A stretch of DNA of 6,245 bases from Micropepsaceae bacterium (GCA_025450355.1 JANWHR010000146.1:1-6245), one strand, 5' to 3'. Numbered from the stretch's first letter, positions 1 to 6,098 are shown. The notes: a model not told the origin generated them from the sequence alone. Numbers and translations: made by a program.

Positions 1-50
1 CCCGCGAAGTTGAAACCGGTAAATCGTCCGTATCCGTCAGGGCGCCGACT

Positions 51-146
51 TTACCGCACTCGCATCATAACGCAACCGGTATGGCACTTCTTTTTTTGTT
101 TTTGCCAATGGTACCGGACGCACACGCCCGAACGCGTAACGGGCAT
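51..146 (-). CDS. Doubtful 31-codon small ORF, Lys/Cys-rich
   Basis: A minus-strand ATG at 146-144 opens a frame of 31 codons ending in TAA at 53-51. Its middle is basic (QKQKKK) and is followed by a CHTGC motif and a short arginine-rich end. I do not recognise the protein. No Shine-Dalgarno sequence precedes the ATG. The lysine run is simply the translation of the A-rich loop of the inverted repeat at 76-117, which argues that the frame is accidental. A weak promoter-like pair upstream (182-187 and 159-164) would allow transcription in this direction. It is listed only because the stretch has no other gene candidate; I think it more likely not to be a gene. Confidence 0.1.
   Translation of the reverse strand: MPVTRSGVCVRYHWQKQKKKCHTGCVMMRVR
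76..117. repeat. Inverted repeat with T-rich loop
   Basis: The left arm CCGGTATGGCA (76-86) pairs with TGCCA (103-107) and TACCGG (112-117), giving 11 base pairs interrupted by a 4-base bulge (ATGG, 108-111). The 16-base loop (87-102) is almost pure T on the plus strand, hence A-rich in RNA from the minus strand. The T tract lies inside the loop rather than after the stem, so this is not a standard intrinsic terminator for either direction. It could be an RNA structure downstream of the yciB operon or a DNA palindrome for a regulator. The role is unknown. Confidence 0.4.
126..144. repeat. Short inverted repeat GCCCG/CGGGC
   Basis: GCCCG (126-130) and CGGGC (140-144) are perfect inverted arms around a 9-base centre that itself contains the palindrome ACGCGT. 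On the plus strand it is followed by ATAAAA, not by a T run. It lies directly beside the larger inverted repeat at 76-117. Five-base arms are common by chance in GC-rich DNA, so the significance is uncertain. Confidence 0.25.
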
Positions 147-158
147 AAAACCGAAGCG

Positions 159-187
159 ATATTCCAGAGACGGAGCGCAGGAGTCAA
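159..187 (-). promoter_or_regulatory. Weak promoter-like pair reading leftwards
   Basis: On the minus strand TTGACT (187-182, 5 of 6 to the -35 consensus) is followed after exactly 17 bases by GAATAT (164-159, a poor -10 with 3 of 6 matches). It would drive transcription towards the left edge, where no gene is visible in the window. The -10 is weak, so the call rests mainly on the -35 and the spacing. Confidence 0.18.
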
Positions 188-220
188 CCGGGGACGCAGA
201 TGCGCTTCATCCTGCCCCGG
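188..220 (-). terminator. Hairpin over the yciB stop, possible weak terminator
   Basis: CCGGGG (188-193) and CCCCGG (215-220) are perfect inverted arms. Inside them CAG (197-199) can pair with CTG (212-214), leaving a 3-base bulge on one side. The structure spans the last codons and stop of yciB. On the minus strand no U tract follows, so it is not a classical intrinsic terminator. It could still protect the 3' end of the operon transcript or assist Rho-dependent ending. The assignment is an inference. Confidence 0.22.
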
Positions 221-764
221 AAGGTTTATCCTCGATCTGATGCCTGGAAATGAAAGGCGCCTGCGCCATCGCGAACAGCAGTGTCAGCGGGAACACCGCC
301 CAAACCTTGAATGCAACCCAGGTGTTGGTGGAAACATTCCGCCAGACAATTTCATTGAGAACGGCCAGCGCGATAAAGAAAGCCGCCCATCTCCATGTCA
401 GCACCCGCCATGCCGCATCATCGAGACGCAGGGTCTGACCGAGCACCAGTTTGATGAAGAGCCGGTCGAAGGCGAGCCCACCAATCAGGATCGCAGCAAA
501 CATCGCGTAAAGGATCGTCGGCTTGATCTTGATGAAAATGTCGTTGGAGAGCCAAAGCGTAAGCCCGCCAAACACCAGCACCAGGGCGCCGGTGATCAAC
601 GGAATGGGTGACAATTTCCGTTCGACGACGATGCCGACGGCGATGACAATCAGCATCGCCGCCATGAACACCGCTGTCGCAGTGAAAATTCCGAAGAGCC
701 CGTTGGCGGCAAAGAAAATCAGCAACGGGCCAAGATCGAGCGCGAATTTCACAAGAGGATTCAT
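207..764 (-). CDS. yciB: YciB/IspZ family inner-membrane (septation protein A-like) protein
   Basis: A 185-residue, very hydrophobic protein of the YciB (septation protein A, also called IspZ) family. These are inner-membrane proteins implicated in cell division and envelope integrity; their molecular activity is not settled. The sequence shows about five to six membrane segments (roughly 9-28, 29-46, 52-72, 82-100, 122-140 and 150-170). It has family-typical elements: the N-terminal NPLVKFALDLGPLLIFF block, the ERK-LSPIPLITGALVLVFGGLTLWL stretch at about 48-71, IKIKPTILYAMFA at about 78-90, and NEIVWRN at about 137-143. Length matches the family (about 180-200 residues). It is the last gene of the minus-strand set, starting 19 bases after the ftsY stop. 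No good Shine-Dalgarno is visible; a four-codon frame (775-761) ends on its ATG. The old name IspZ does not imply isoprenoid synthesis. Family identification is firm, detailed role is not. Confidence 0.93.
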   Translation of the reverse strand: MNPLVKFALDLGPLLIFFAANGLFGIFTATAVFMAAMLIVIAVGIVVERKLSPIPLITGALVLVFGGLTLWLSNDIFIKIKPTILYAMFAAILIGGLAFDRLFIKLVLGQTLRLDDAAWRVLTWRWAAFFIALAVLNEIVWRNVSTNTWVAFKVWAVFPLTLLFAMAQAPFISRHQIEDKPSGAG

Positions 765-775
765 GCTTCAGCCAT
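761..775 (-). other. Four-codon mini-ORF ending on the yciB start
   Basis: Between the ftsY stop (786-784) and the yciB ATG (764-762) the minus strand reads ATG GCT GAA GCA TGA. The stop of this tiny frame overlaps the yciB start in an ATGA arrangement, the same geometry as the two upstream gene junctions. No Shine-Dalgarno precedes either ATG. It may be accidental, or it may let ribosomes reinitiate at yciB. Confidence 0.15.
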
Positions 776-783
776 GCAAAAGT

Positions 784-1770
784 TCACACTCCAAAGCGCC
801 ACGAACCCATCGTCGGCCGTTCCGGTTCATCGGCCCCGGTCAGGGCTGCGGCAAAGGCTTTCGCGTCAAAGCTCTGCAGGTCATTGATCGTCTCACCGAC
901 GCCAACGAAACAGATAGGCAATCCGAAACGGTGTGCAAGCGCGACAAGGATTCCGCCTTTGGCGGTGCCGTCGAGCTTTGTCATGACCAGTCCTGTCAGT
1001 GAAACCGCGCTCTTGAACGCGTCCACCTGGGAAATCGCGTTCTGGCCGGTGGTCGCGTCGAGCACAAGCAGGACCGAATGCGGCGCATCGGGATCGATTT
1101 TTTTCAGCACGCGCGCGATTTTTTGCAGTTCGGCCATCAGGCCCGCCTTGTTGTGCAGGCGGCCGGCCGTATCGATCAGCAGCACATCGGCGCCGTCATT
1201 TCGCGCCGCCGCATATGCGTCATAGGCAAGCGCCGCCGCGTCGGCGCCCGGTTCGCGGGCAAACACCGGAACGTGCGCGCGGTCACCCCAGATTTTCAGC
1301 TGGTCAATGGCAGCAGCGCGGAATGTATCCCCCGCTGCGAGCCAGACCTTTTTTCCTTCCGCGGAAAGTTTGGCGCCGAGTTTTCCAATGGTCGTGGTTT
1401 TGCCGGTCCCGTTCACGCCCGCCACCAGGATCACAAATGGCTTGACCGAGGGTTCGATGATCAGCGGCTTCGCAACGGGAAGCAGATATTTGGCGATGCT
1501 TTCGGCGAGCAATTTCTTCAGTTCGCGCTCCGAGATTTCAAGGTCATAGCGTCCCTTTGCGACGTCCGCCGTGACCTCATGCGCCAGCGTGGTTCCGAGA
1601 TCGGCGCGAATCAGCGCCTCTTCCAGTGTACGGATCGTGTCGGCATCCAGACGTTGCCGCATCAGGACATCCGCCAGTCCGCCCGACAATTGGGTGGCCG
1701 TGCGGGACAATCCTGCCTTCAGGCGGGCGAACATTCCCGGCCTGCCTGTGGAACCCTGGGTCTCACTCAT
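784..1770 (-). CDS. ftsY: Signal recognition particle receptor FtsY (SRP GTPase)
   Basis: FtsY is the membrane-associated receptor that binds the SRP (Ffh plus 4.5S RNA) with a ribosome-nascent chain and, by reciprocal GTP hydrolysis, hands inner-membrane proteins to the Sec or YidC machinery. In this 328-residue protein an N domain (about 12-100) precedes the G domain. The GTPase motifs are all present: G1 GVNGTGKTTT at 118-127, the FtsY-type insertion-box motif AGDTFRAAA at 146-154, DTAGR at 200-204, TKLDGTAKGG at 264-273, and the closing GVGE-NDLQSF at about 290-301. The GVNGTGKTTT form and AGDTFRAAA separate it from Ffh. It lacks the long acidic A domain of the E. coli protein, as in many alphaproteobacteria. 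About 16 residues (313-328, ending SWRFGV) extend past the usual end after the Phe-Ala-Ala-Ala-Leu helix. The start ATG overlaps the mtaB stop by 4 bases, implying translational coupling; AGGCGG upstream is only a weak ribosome site. Confidence 0.97.
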   Translation of the reverse strand: MSETQGSTGRPGMFARLKAGLSRTATQLSGGLADVLMRQRLDADTIRTLEEALIRADLGTTLAHEVTADVAKGRYDLEISERELKKLLAESIAKYLLPVAKPLIIEPSVKPFVILVAGVNGTGKTTTIGKLGAKLSAEGKKVWLAAGDTFRAAAIDQLKIWGDRAHVPVFAREPGADAAALAYDAYAAARNDGADVLLIDTAGRLHNKAGLMAELQKIARVLKKIDPDAPHSVLLVLDATTGQNAISQVDAFKSAVSLTGLVMTKLDGTAKGGILVALAHRFGLPICFVGVGETINDLQSFDAKAFAAALTGADEPERPTMGSWRFGV

Positions 1771-3053
1771 GCGACCGCCTGCGGCGCCATTGGCTGCGCA
1801 GATTTGAGAACGCGCGCCTGCAAAATCCGCCCATCCGTGGCTTCAATCTGCGCCTGCAGCAAAGCCCCTGGTTCGGCCGGTTCGGCAAGCCGGGCGGGCG
1901 CAAAGCAGCGGGTGCGCGCGGAATGGGGCTCTTCAACCAGAAGCTCCTGCCGGGCGCCGACGAGCCGGTTCAGCCGCCGCGCCAGCATGATCGCGCCCTT
2001 TTCGCGCAATCTGCGGGCCCGTTCCCGGATCACGGCGCCGGAGAGCTGCGGCATTTTGGCGGCCGGTGTGCCGGTTCGCGGGCTGAACGGGAAGACGTGC
2101 AGATAGGTCAGCTCTGCCTGATCGATCAGCCGCAGGGTACGTTCAAACATTTCCTCCGTTTCAGTCGGGAAACCCGCGATCAGATCGGCGCCAAATGCCA
2201 CGTCCGGACGGCGCCGCCGCGCCTTTTCGCAGAACTCAATCACCTGTTCGCGCGCATGACGCCGTTTCATCCGCTTCAGGATGAGGTCATCTCCCGATTG
2301 TACGGAAAGGTGAAAATGCGGCATCAACCGCTCCTCATCGCCCAACAATTGCAGCACAAGCTCATCGACTTCCGCGGGATCGACGGAAGAAAGCCGCAAG
2401 CGCGGCAACTGAGGGACATGCCGGAGCAGACGCTGGATCAGGGTTCCAAGCCCTGTCCCGCCGGGCAAACCGGCGCCATAGTCGGTCAGATCGACGCCCG
2501 AGAGGACAATTTCACGGTATCCGGCTGCGCAGAGGCGGCGCGCTTCCTCGACGATTGTCCCCATGCCTGCGCTACGGGACGGGCCGCGGCCATACGGAAT
2601 GATGCAGAAGGTACAGCGGTGATCGCAGCCATTCTGTACCTGCAGGACGGCACGGGCATTTCCACCAGCTCCGGCGATGAACTGCGGCGCTGTTTCCCGT
2701 GCCGCGGCAATATCATTCACCAGCACACGCGTGGCGCCTGCGGTGAAGTCCGGGCGGTAGCTGTCCGGCGAAAGCTTTTCCTGGTTTCCAAGCACCAGAT
2801 CGACTTCCGGCATGGCGCCGAAGCGCTCCGGTTCGATCTGGGCTGCGCATCCCGTGACGATCAATTTTGCGCCCGGGTGTTCGCGCCGCAGCTTCCTGAT
2901 CGCCTGACGGGACTGGCGAACGGCCTCACCGGTGACGGCGCAGGTGTTGACGATCACCGCATTGTCGAGCCCGGCCTCTTCGGCGCGTGCCCGGACAATT
3001 TGCGATTCAGCGGCATTCAGCCGGCAGCCCAGCGTCACAACTTCGATTGTCAT
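1767..3053 (-). CDS. mtaB: tRNA t6A37 methylthiotransferase MtaB
   Basis: This radical-SAM enzyme converts N6-threonylcarbamoyladenosine (t6A) at tRNA position 37 to ms2t6A, which stabilises decoding of ANN codons. The 428-residue protein has the three expected domains. The N-terminal UPF0004 domain carries cluster ligands Cys10 (TLGCRLN), Cys38 (NTCAVT) and Cys69 (TGCAAQ). The radical-SAM core has CxxxCxxC at Cys143, Cys147 and Cys150 (NGCDHRCTFCIIPYGRGPSRS). A C-terminal TRAM-like domain lies at about 365-417. The GCRLN and NTCAVT forms and the overall pattern favour MtaB over MiaB (usually GCQMN) and RimO. I chose the ATG at 3053 because MTIEVVTLGCRLN matches the family N-terminus; a 31-residue upstream extension to 3146 would lie inside dapF and looks non-native. 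The start overlaps the dapF stop (ATGA, 4 bases), and the stop overlaps the ftsY start in the same way. Confidence 0.95.
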   Translation of the reverse strand: MTIEVVTLGCRLNAAESQIVRARAEEAGLDNAVIVNTCAVTGEAVRQSRQAIRKLRREHPGAKLIVTGCAAQIEPERFGAMPEVDLVLGNQEKLSPDSYRPDFTAGATRVLVNDIAAARETAPQFIAGAGGNARAVLQVQNGCDHRCTFCIIPYGRGPSRSAGMGTIVEEARRLCAAGYREIVLSGVDLTDYGAGLPGGTGLGTLIQRLLRHVPQLPRLRLSSVDPAEVDELVLQLLGDEERLMPHFHLSVQSGDDLILKRMKRRHAREQVIEFCEKARRRRPDVAFGADLIAGFPTETEEMFERTLRLIDQAELTYLHVFPFSPRTGTPAAKMPQLSGAVIRERARRLREKGAIMLARRLNRLVGARQELLVEEPHSARTRCFAPARLAEPAEPGALLQAQIEATDGRILQARVLKSAQPMAPQAVA

Positions 3054-3901
3054 GAGCCTGCCGCCAATGCCTGCAAATCTGCTTCGCCGGCGAAACTGAA
3101 ACGCGTAGGCCCGGTCATCAGGACGTGACCATCCGTTTCGCGCCACTCGATCTCAAGGTCGCCGCCATCGAGCGTCACGGTGACTTTTCGCGGCAGCATT
3201 CCGCGCAAGGATGCGGCGACCGCGGCGGCACAGGCCCCGCTGCCGCACGCCTGGGTAATTCCGGCGCCGCGTTCCCATACGCGCATGCGCAAGCGGTCCT
3301 GACCGCGGACGCCCGCAAATTCGACATTGGTCCGATACGGGAACCAGGGATGATGCTCGATTGCAGCGCCGAGTTCCGCGACCGGTGCCGAATCCGGATC
3401 ATCGACAAACAGCACGCAATGCGGGTTGCCCATGGAAACGGCGGCAGCCGTGTTCAGATAGTCCTGCCCGAAACCGGAAACGGGAATGGCGAAATTTGCC
3501 GTATCCACCGCCTGCGCCATGGGAATTTCCCGCCAGTCGAGCTTTGGCACGCCCATGTCCACGGTGACATCCCCATTGTCCGTTCTGCTGCAGGACAAGA
3601 GGCCGCCGGCCGTCGCGATCTCCAACCGGCCGGTTTCGTGTTCGGCCATCAGCAGCCAGGCGACGCAACGCGCGGCATTGCCGCAGGATTCCACCTCGCT
3701 GCCATCGCAATTGAAGATGCGCATGAAGGCCGCGGCGCCGTTCCTGCCCTTTTCCATCACAATGACCTGATCGCAGCCAATCCCCCGTTTCCGGTCGGCA
3801 ATGGCACGTGCCATAGCGGGCATCAGCGGAACCGGGAAAACCCGTCCGTCGAAAATGGCAAAGTCATTGCCCAAACCGTGCATTTTCAGGAACGATGTCA
3901 T
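3050..3901 (-). CDS. dapF: Diaminopimelate epimerase DapF
   Basis: DapF is the cytosolic, cofactor-independent epimerase that converts LL-diaminopimelate to the meso form, the precursor of lysine and of peptidoglycan cross-links. The 283-residue protein has both halves of the two-fold fold. The catalytic thiol pair is Cys73 in NCDGSEVESCGNAARC and Cys219 in ACGSGACAAA. Family hallmarks also include the N-terminal MHGLGNDF (7-14), RKRGIGCDQ (38-45), MGNPHCV (157-163) and ERGAGIT (210-216). Length is close to the usual 270-285. The ATG at 3901 was chosen because MTSFLKMHGLGNDF is the family N-terminus; the frame stays open upstream to 4078, but that part is antisense to the peptidase gene and unlike DapF. 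No Shine-Dalgarno precedes this ATG and a promoter -10 ends only 6 bases before it, so translation may be leaderless. It is first in the likely dapF-mtaB-ftsY-yciB operon. Confidence 0.97.
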   Translation of the reverse strand: MTSFLKMHGLGNDFAIFDGRVFPVPLMPAMARAIADRKRGIGCDQVIVMEKGRNGAAAFMRIFNCDGSEVESCGNAARCVAWLLMAEHETGRLEIATAGGLLSCSRTDNGDVTVDMGVPKLDWREIPMAQAVDTANFAIPVSGFGQDYLNTAAAVSMGNPHCVLFVDDPDSAPVAELGAAIEHHPWFPYRTNVEFAGVRGQDRLRMRVWERGAGITQACGSGACAAAVAASLRGMLPRKVTVTLDGGDLEIEWRETDGHVLMTGPTRFSFAGEADLQALAAGS

Positions 3902-3907
3902 GGGCGG

Positions 3908-3936
3908 GTTATAGGGCCGCGGCCGGTGGCTTTCCA
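3908..3936 (-). promoter_or_regulatory. Candidate dapF operon promoter, near-leaderless
   Basis: On the minus strand TGGAAA (3936-3931, 4 of 6 to TTGACA) and TATAAC (3913-3908, 5 of 6 to TATAAT) are separated by 17 bases. Only 6 bases lie between the -10 and the A of the dapF ATG at 3901, so transcription would start at or next to that ATG. The lack of a Shine-Dalgarno before dapF agrees with a leaderless message. The perfect palindrome GGCCGCGGCC (3915-3924) lies inside the spacer and could be an operator, or chance in GC-rich DNA. No experiment supports this; the -35 is weak. Confidence 0.4.
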
Positions 3937-3941
3937 GCAGC

Positions 3942-3946
3942 GGAGG
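3942..3946 (+). promoter_or_regulatory. Shine-Dalgarno of the peptidase gene
   Basis: GGAGG lies 5 bases before the ATG at 3952. This strong ribosome site fixes the peptidase start at 3952, not at the upstream in-frame ATG at 3895, which would overlap the start of dapF and put a non-hydrophobic stretch before the signal peptide. Confidence 0.75.
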
Positions 3947-3951
3947 ACGGC

Positions 3952-6075
3952 ATGAGACGTGGCGCGATCGCTTCCATCGGGGCGCTTGCGATCGGCGCTG
4001 CGCTCGCGGCGGGGGCTCACGCAATGGAAGATCAGGATCCGTTCCTTTGGCTGGAAGATATTCGCGGGCAAAGATCACTGGACTGGGTGGCCGGGCAGAA
4101 CGCCATCACGCGCGACAAGCTCAAATCCGATCCATCCTACGCGGAAAGCTACGACGCATTGCTGATGATGCTGGATGCGGACGATCGCATTCCGGCCGGA
4201 CAACTGCACGGCAATCGGGTGTTCAATTTCTGGCAGGACCGGGAGCACGTCAAAGGGATCTGGCGCCAGACCACGATCGCCTCCTATGAGACTTCGGCGT
4301 CGCAATGGGACACCCTGCTCGATCTCGACCGGCTCTCGGTCGAAGAGGGCAAGAATTGGGTGTTCAAGGGCGCGATCTGTTCGCCCGATTACGCGCGCTG
4401 CCTGTTGAAATTATCGCCGGACGGCGGCGACACGGTCGTGCTGCGTGAATTCGCGCCGGCGGAGAAGCATTTCGTCGATGACGGATTTTCGCTCGGTGAA
4501 GCGAAAGCCGAAGCCGCCTATGTCGATGCGAACACCATCCTGTTCAGCACGGATTTCGGCGCGGGAACGCTGACGCGTGCCGGATATCCGCGCATCGTGA
4601 AGCTGTGGCACCGCGGCGAACCCATCGCAGAGGCGAAACAGGTTTTCGAGGCAAAGCCCGGCGATGTGATTGCATCGCCTGCGGCGTTTCACAGTCCGGA
4701 AGGCTCCGTTGCACTGGTGAGTCGCGCGGTGAGCTATTTCGAGACGGAATATTACGAGGTGATGCCCGATGGCGCTGCGGCTCGTCTGCCGCTGCCATTA
4801 TCGGCCGAACTCCGCGGCGTGATCCATGCGGGCGGACCTGACGAGCAGCTGATCGCGAGTCTGCGCGCCGCGTGGACGCCGTCCGGCCAGGCGGAAATTG
4901 CCCAGGGGTCACTGATCGCGATTCCGCTGCGGCCCCTCGTCAGCGGCGCAAATCTGCCGCCTGTGGCGGTTCTGTACGCACCAGGTCCGCGCAGTGCGGT
5001 CGAGCAAGTGGATATCGGCCGGGACGCCGTCTATGCGTCGATCTACACCAATGTGATGGGAAGCATTCATATGTACCGTCAGGATTCCTCGGGCGCGTGG
5101 CGCGACAGCGAAGTCACGCTTCCGCGCGGCGGTTCGACGGGTATCGTCTCGGTCAATGATTTTGGCCCCGAGGCTTATTACAGCTTTCAGGATTTTCTCA
5201 CGCCCACGACGCTTTACGCCGATCATGGCGGCGGCGCAGAGCCGATCAAATCGGCGCCGGCGCGTTTCGACGCAACTCCCTATGCATCCGCACAGTATGA
5301 AGCGGTATCGAAAGACGGCACCAGAATTCCCTATTTCGTGGTGCGCGCCCGGAATGCGGCCGGACCAGGCCCAACCATTCTTTACGGCTATGGCGGATTT
5401 GAGATTTCGCAGACGCCCTATTACTGGGCCAGCATGGGTCGGCTTTGGCTGGCGAAGGGTGGCGCTTTTGCGATCGCCAATATTCGCGGCGGGGGTGAGT
5501 TCGGGCCGGCCTGGCACCAGGCGGCGCTGAAGACGAACCGGCAGAAGGCCTATGACGATTTCATTGCGGTGGCGGAGGACATGATCCGGCGCGGGTTCAC
5601 CACGCCGCGGCAGCTTGGGATGATGGGCGGGTCCAATGGCGGGCTTCTGGTCGGCGCCGTCGCGGTGGAGCGGCCGGACCTGTTCGGCGCAGTGGTCTGT
5701 CAGGTGCCGCTGCTGGACATGATCCGCTACACGAAATTCGGCGCCGGCGCGTCATGGATTGCCGAATATGGCGATCCCGACAATGCGGAGGAGCGCGCCG
5801 CGATTTTGCGCTATTCGCCCTATCAGAATGTCCGGCCCGGCGTGAAATACCCGCCGACCCTGTTTGTCACCGCGACTTCGGATGATCGCGTCACGCCGAT
5901 CCACGCCCGCAAGATGGCAGCGAAGATGGAGGCGGAAGGCAATGACGTCCTGTTCTTTGAAAACATCGAAGGCGGGCACGCAGTGGCCGCCGACCATGCG
6001 CACCAGGCCGAAATGTGGGCGCTGACCTATGTCTATCTGCGCCAGAAGCTGATGGGACAGGGACCCTCGCGCTGA
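3952..6075 (+). CDS. Secreted prolyl oligopeptidase-family serine peptidase (S9A)
   Basis: A 707-residue exported peptidase that should cleave short peptides, probably after proline, in the periplasm or outside the cell. Residues 1-24 form a Sec signal peptide (MRRG, a hydrophobic Ala/Gly/Ile core, AHA before the cut). Residues about 25-95 are the N-terminal part of the hydrolase domain (PFLWLEDIRG), about 96-430 a beta-propeller that gates access, and about 445-702 the alpha/beta-hydrolase domain. The triad is Ser561 (GGSNGG), Asp644 (DDRVTP) and His676 (EGGHA); Tyr480 (YGYGGF) and Asn562 fit the oxyanion hole. By alignment from memory with porcine prolyl oligopeptidase, the S1-pocket residues Phe483, Trp602, Tyr606 and Val647 and the substrate-binding Arg646 are kept, while Leu587 replaces Val580. 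Cys143 and Cys150 could form a disulphide. The Shine-Dalgarno GGAGG supports this start. It is divergent from dapF and functionally unrelated to it. The family is certain; proline specificity is inferred. Confidence 0.95.
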   Translation: MRRGAIASIGALAIGAALAAGAHAMEDQDPFLWLEDIRGQRSLDWVAGQNAITRDKLKSDPSYAESYDALLMMLDADDRIPAGQLHGNRVFNFWQDREHVKGIWRQTTIASYETSASQWDTLLDLDRLSVEEGKNWVFKGAICSPDYARCLLKLSPDGGDTVVLREFAPAEKHFVDDGFSLGEAKAEAAYVDANTILFSTDFGAGTLTRAGYPRIVKLWHRGEPIAEAKQVFEAKPGDVIASPAAFHSPEGSVALVSRAVSYFETEYYEVMPDGAAARLPLPLSAELRGVIHAGGPDEQLIASLRAAWTPSGQAEIAQGSLIAIPLRPLVSGANLPPVAVLYAPGPRSAVEQVDIGRDAVYASIYTNVMGSIHMYRQDSSGAWRDSEVTLPRGGSTGIVSVNDFGPEAYYSFQDFLTPTTLYADHGGGAEPIKSAPARFDATPYASAQYEAVSKDGTRIPYFVVRARNAAGPGPTILYGYGGFEISQTPYYWASMGRLWLAKGGAFAIANIRGGGEFGPAWHQAALKTNRQKAYDDFIAVAEDMIRRGFTTPRQLGMMGGSNGGLLVGAVAVERPDLFGAVVCQVPLLDMIRYTKFGAGASWIAEYGDPDNAEERAAILRYSPYQNVRPGVKYPPTLFVTATSDDRVTPIHARKMAAKMEAEGNDVLFFENIEGGHAVAADHAHQAEMWALTYVYLRQKLMGQGPSR

Positions 6076-6079
6076 ACGG

Positions 6080-6098
6080 GGCCATTCCGGACATGGCC
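6080..6098 (+). terminator. Hairpin just after the peptidase gene
   Basis: GGCCAT (6080-6085) and ATGGCC (6093-6098) form a perfect 6-base stem with a 7-base loop, starting 5 bases after the peptidase stop. No T run follows, so it is at best a weak or Rho-assisted terminator. The location directly after a stop codon is the main support. Confidence 0.3.

Larger units (their letters stand above)
1..206. other. Non-coding region downstream of yciB
   Basis: No convincing gene lies here on either strand. Reading frames on the plus strand run on into the antisense of yciB and resemble nothing I recognise. The stretch is less GC-rich than its surroundings around 88-103, where a pyrimidine tract of mostly T occurs. 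It carries two neighbouring inverted repeats (76-117 and 126-144) and a 7-base inverted pair CGGTAAA/TTTACCG at 17-23 and 50-56, which could be chance. No tRNA-like cloverleaf or T-loop motif was seen. It may hold the promoter or leader of a leftward gene beyond the window edge. Confidence 0.5.

Noticed and set aside
1..206. tRNA or other structured RNA gene
   Set aside because: No T-loop (GTTCGA) or acceptor-stem pairing was found, and the hairpins present do not form a cloverleaf.
81..611. Plus-strand frame of 176 codons starting with a signal-peptide-like MALLFLFLPMVPDAHA
   Set aside because: The hydrophobic start is just the T-rich loop read in frame; most of the frame is antisense to yciB, has no Shine-Dalgarno and lacks any family resemblance.
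1078..2106. 342-codon plus-strand frame antisense to ftsY and the mtaB end
   Set aside because: It covers two well-supported genes on the opposite strand, crosses their junction, and shows no recognisable domain.
1626..3128. 500-codon plus-strand frame antisense to mtaB
   Set aside because: The mtaB frame on the other strand has all expected cysteine motifs; this long open frame is the usual antisense openness of GC-rich coding DNA and its product is low-quality and Arg/Gln/Pro-rich.
3054..3146. Upstream extension of mtaB by 31 residues
   Set aside because: The extension lies inside dapF and is Arg-rich and unlike the family; MTIEVVTLGCRLN at 3053 is the natural start and gives the ATGA overlap.
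3895..3951. Earlier ATG of the peptidase gene at 3895
   Set aside because: It would overlap the dapF start and place 19 residues before the signal peptide, while GGAGG sits at the right distance from the ATG at 3952.
3902..4078. Upstream extension of dapF by 59 residues
   Set aside because: It is antisense to the signal peptide and start of the peptidase gene, and the DapF family begins at MTSFLKMHGLGNDF.
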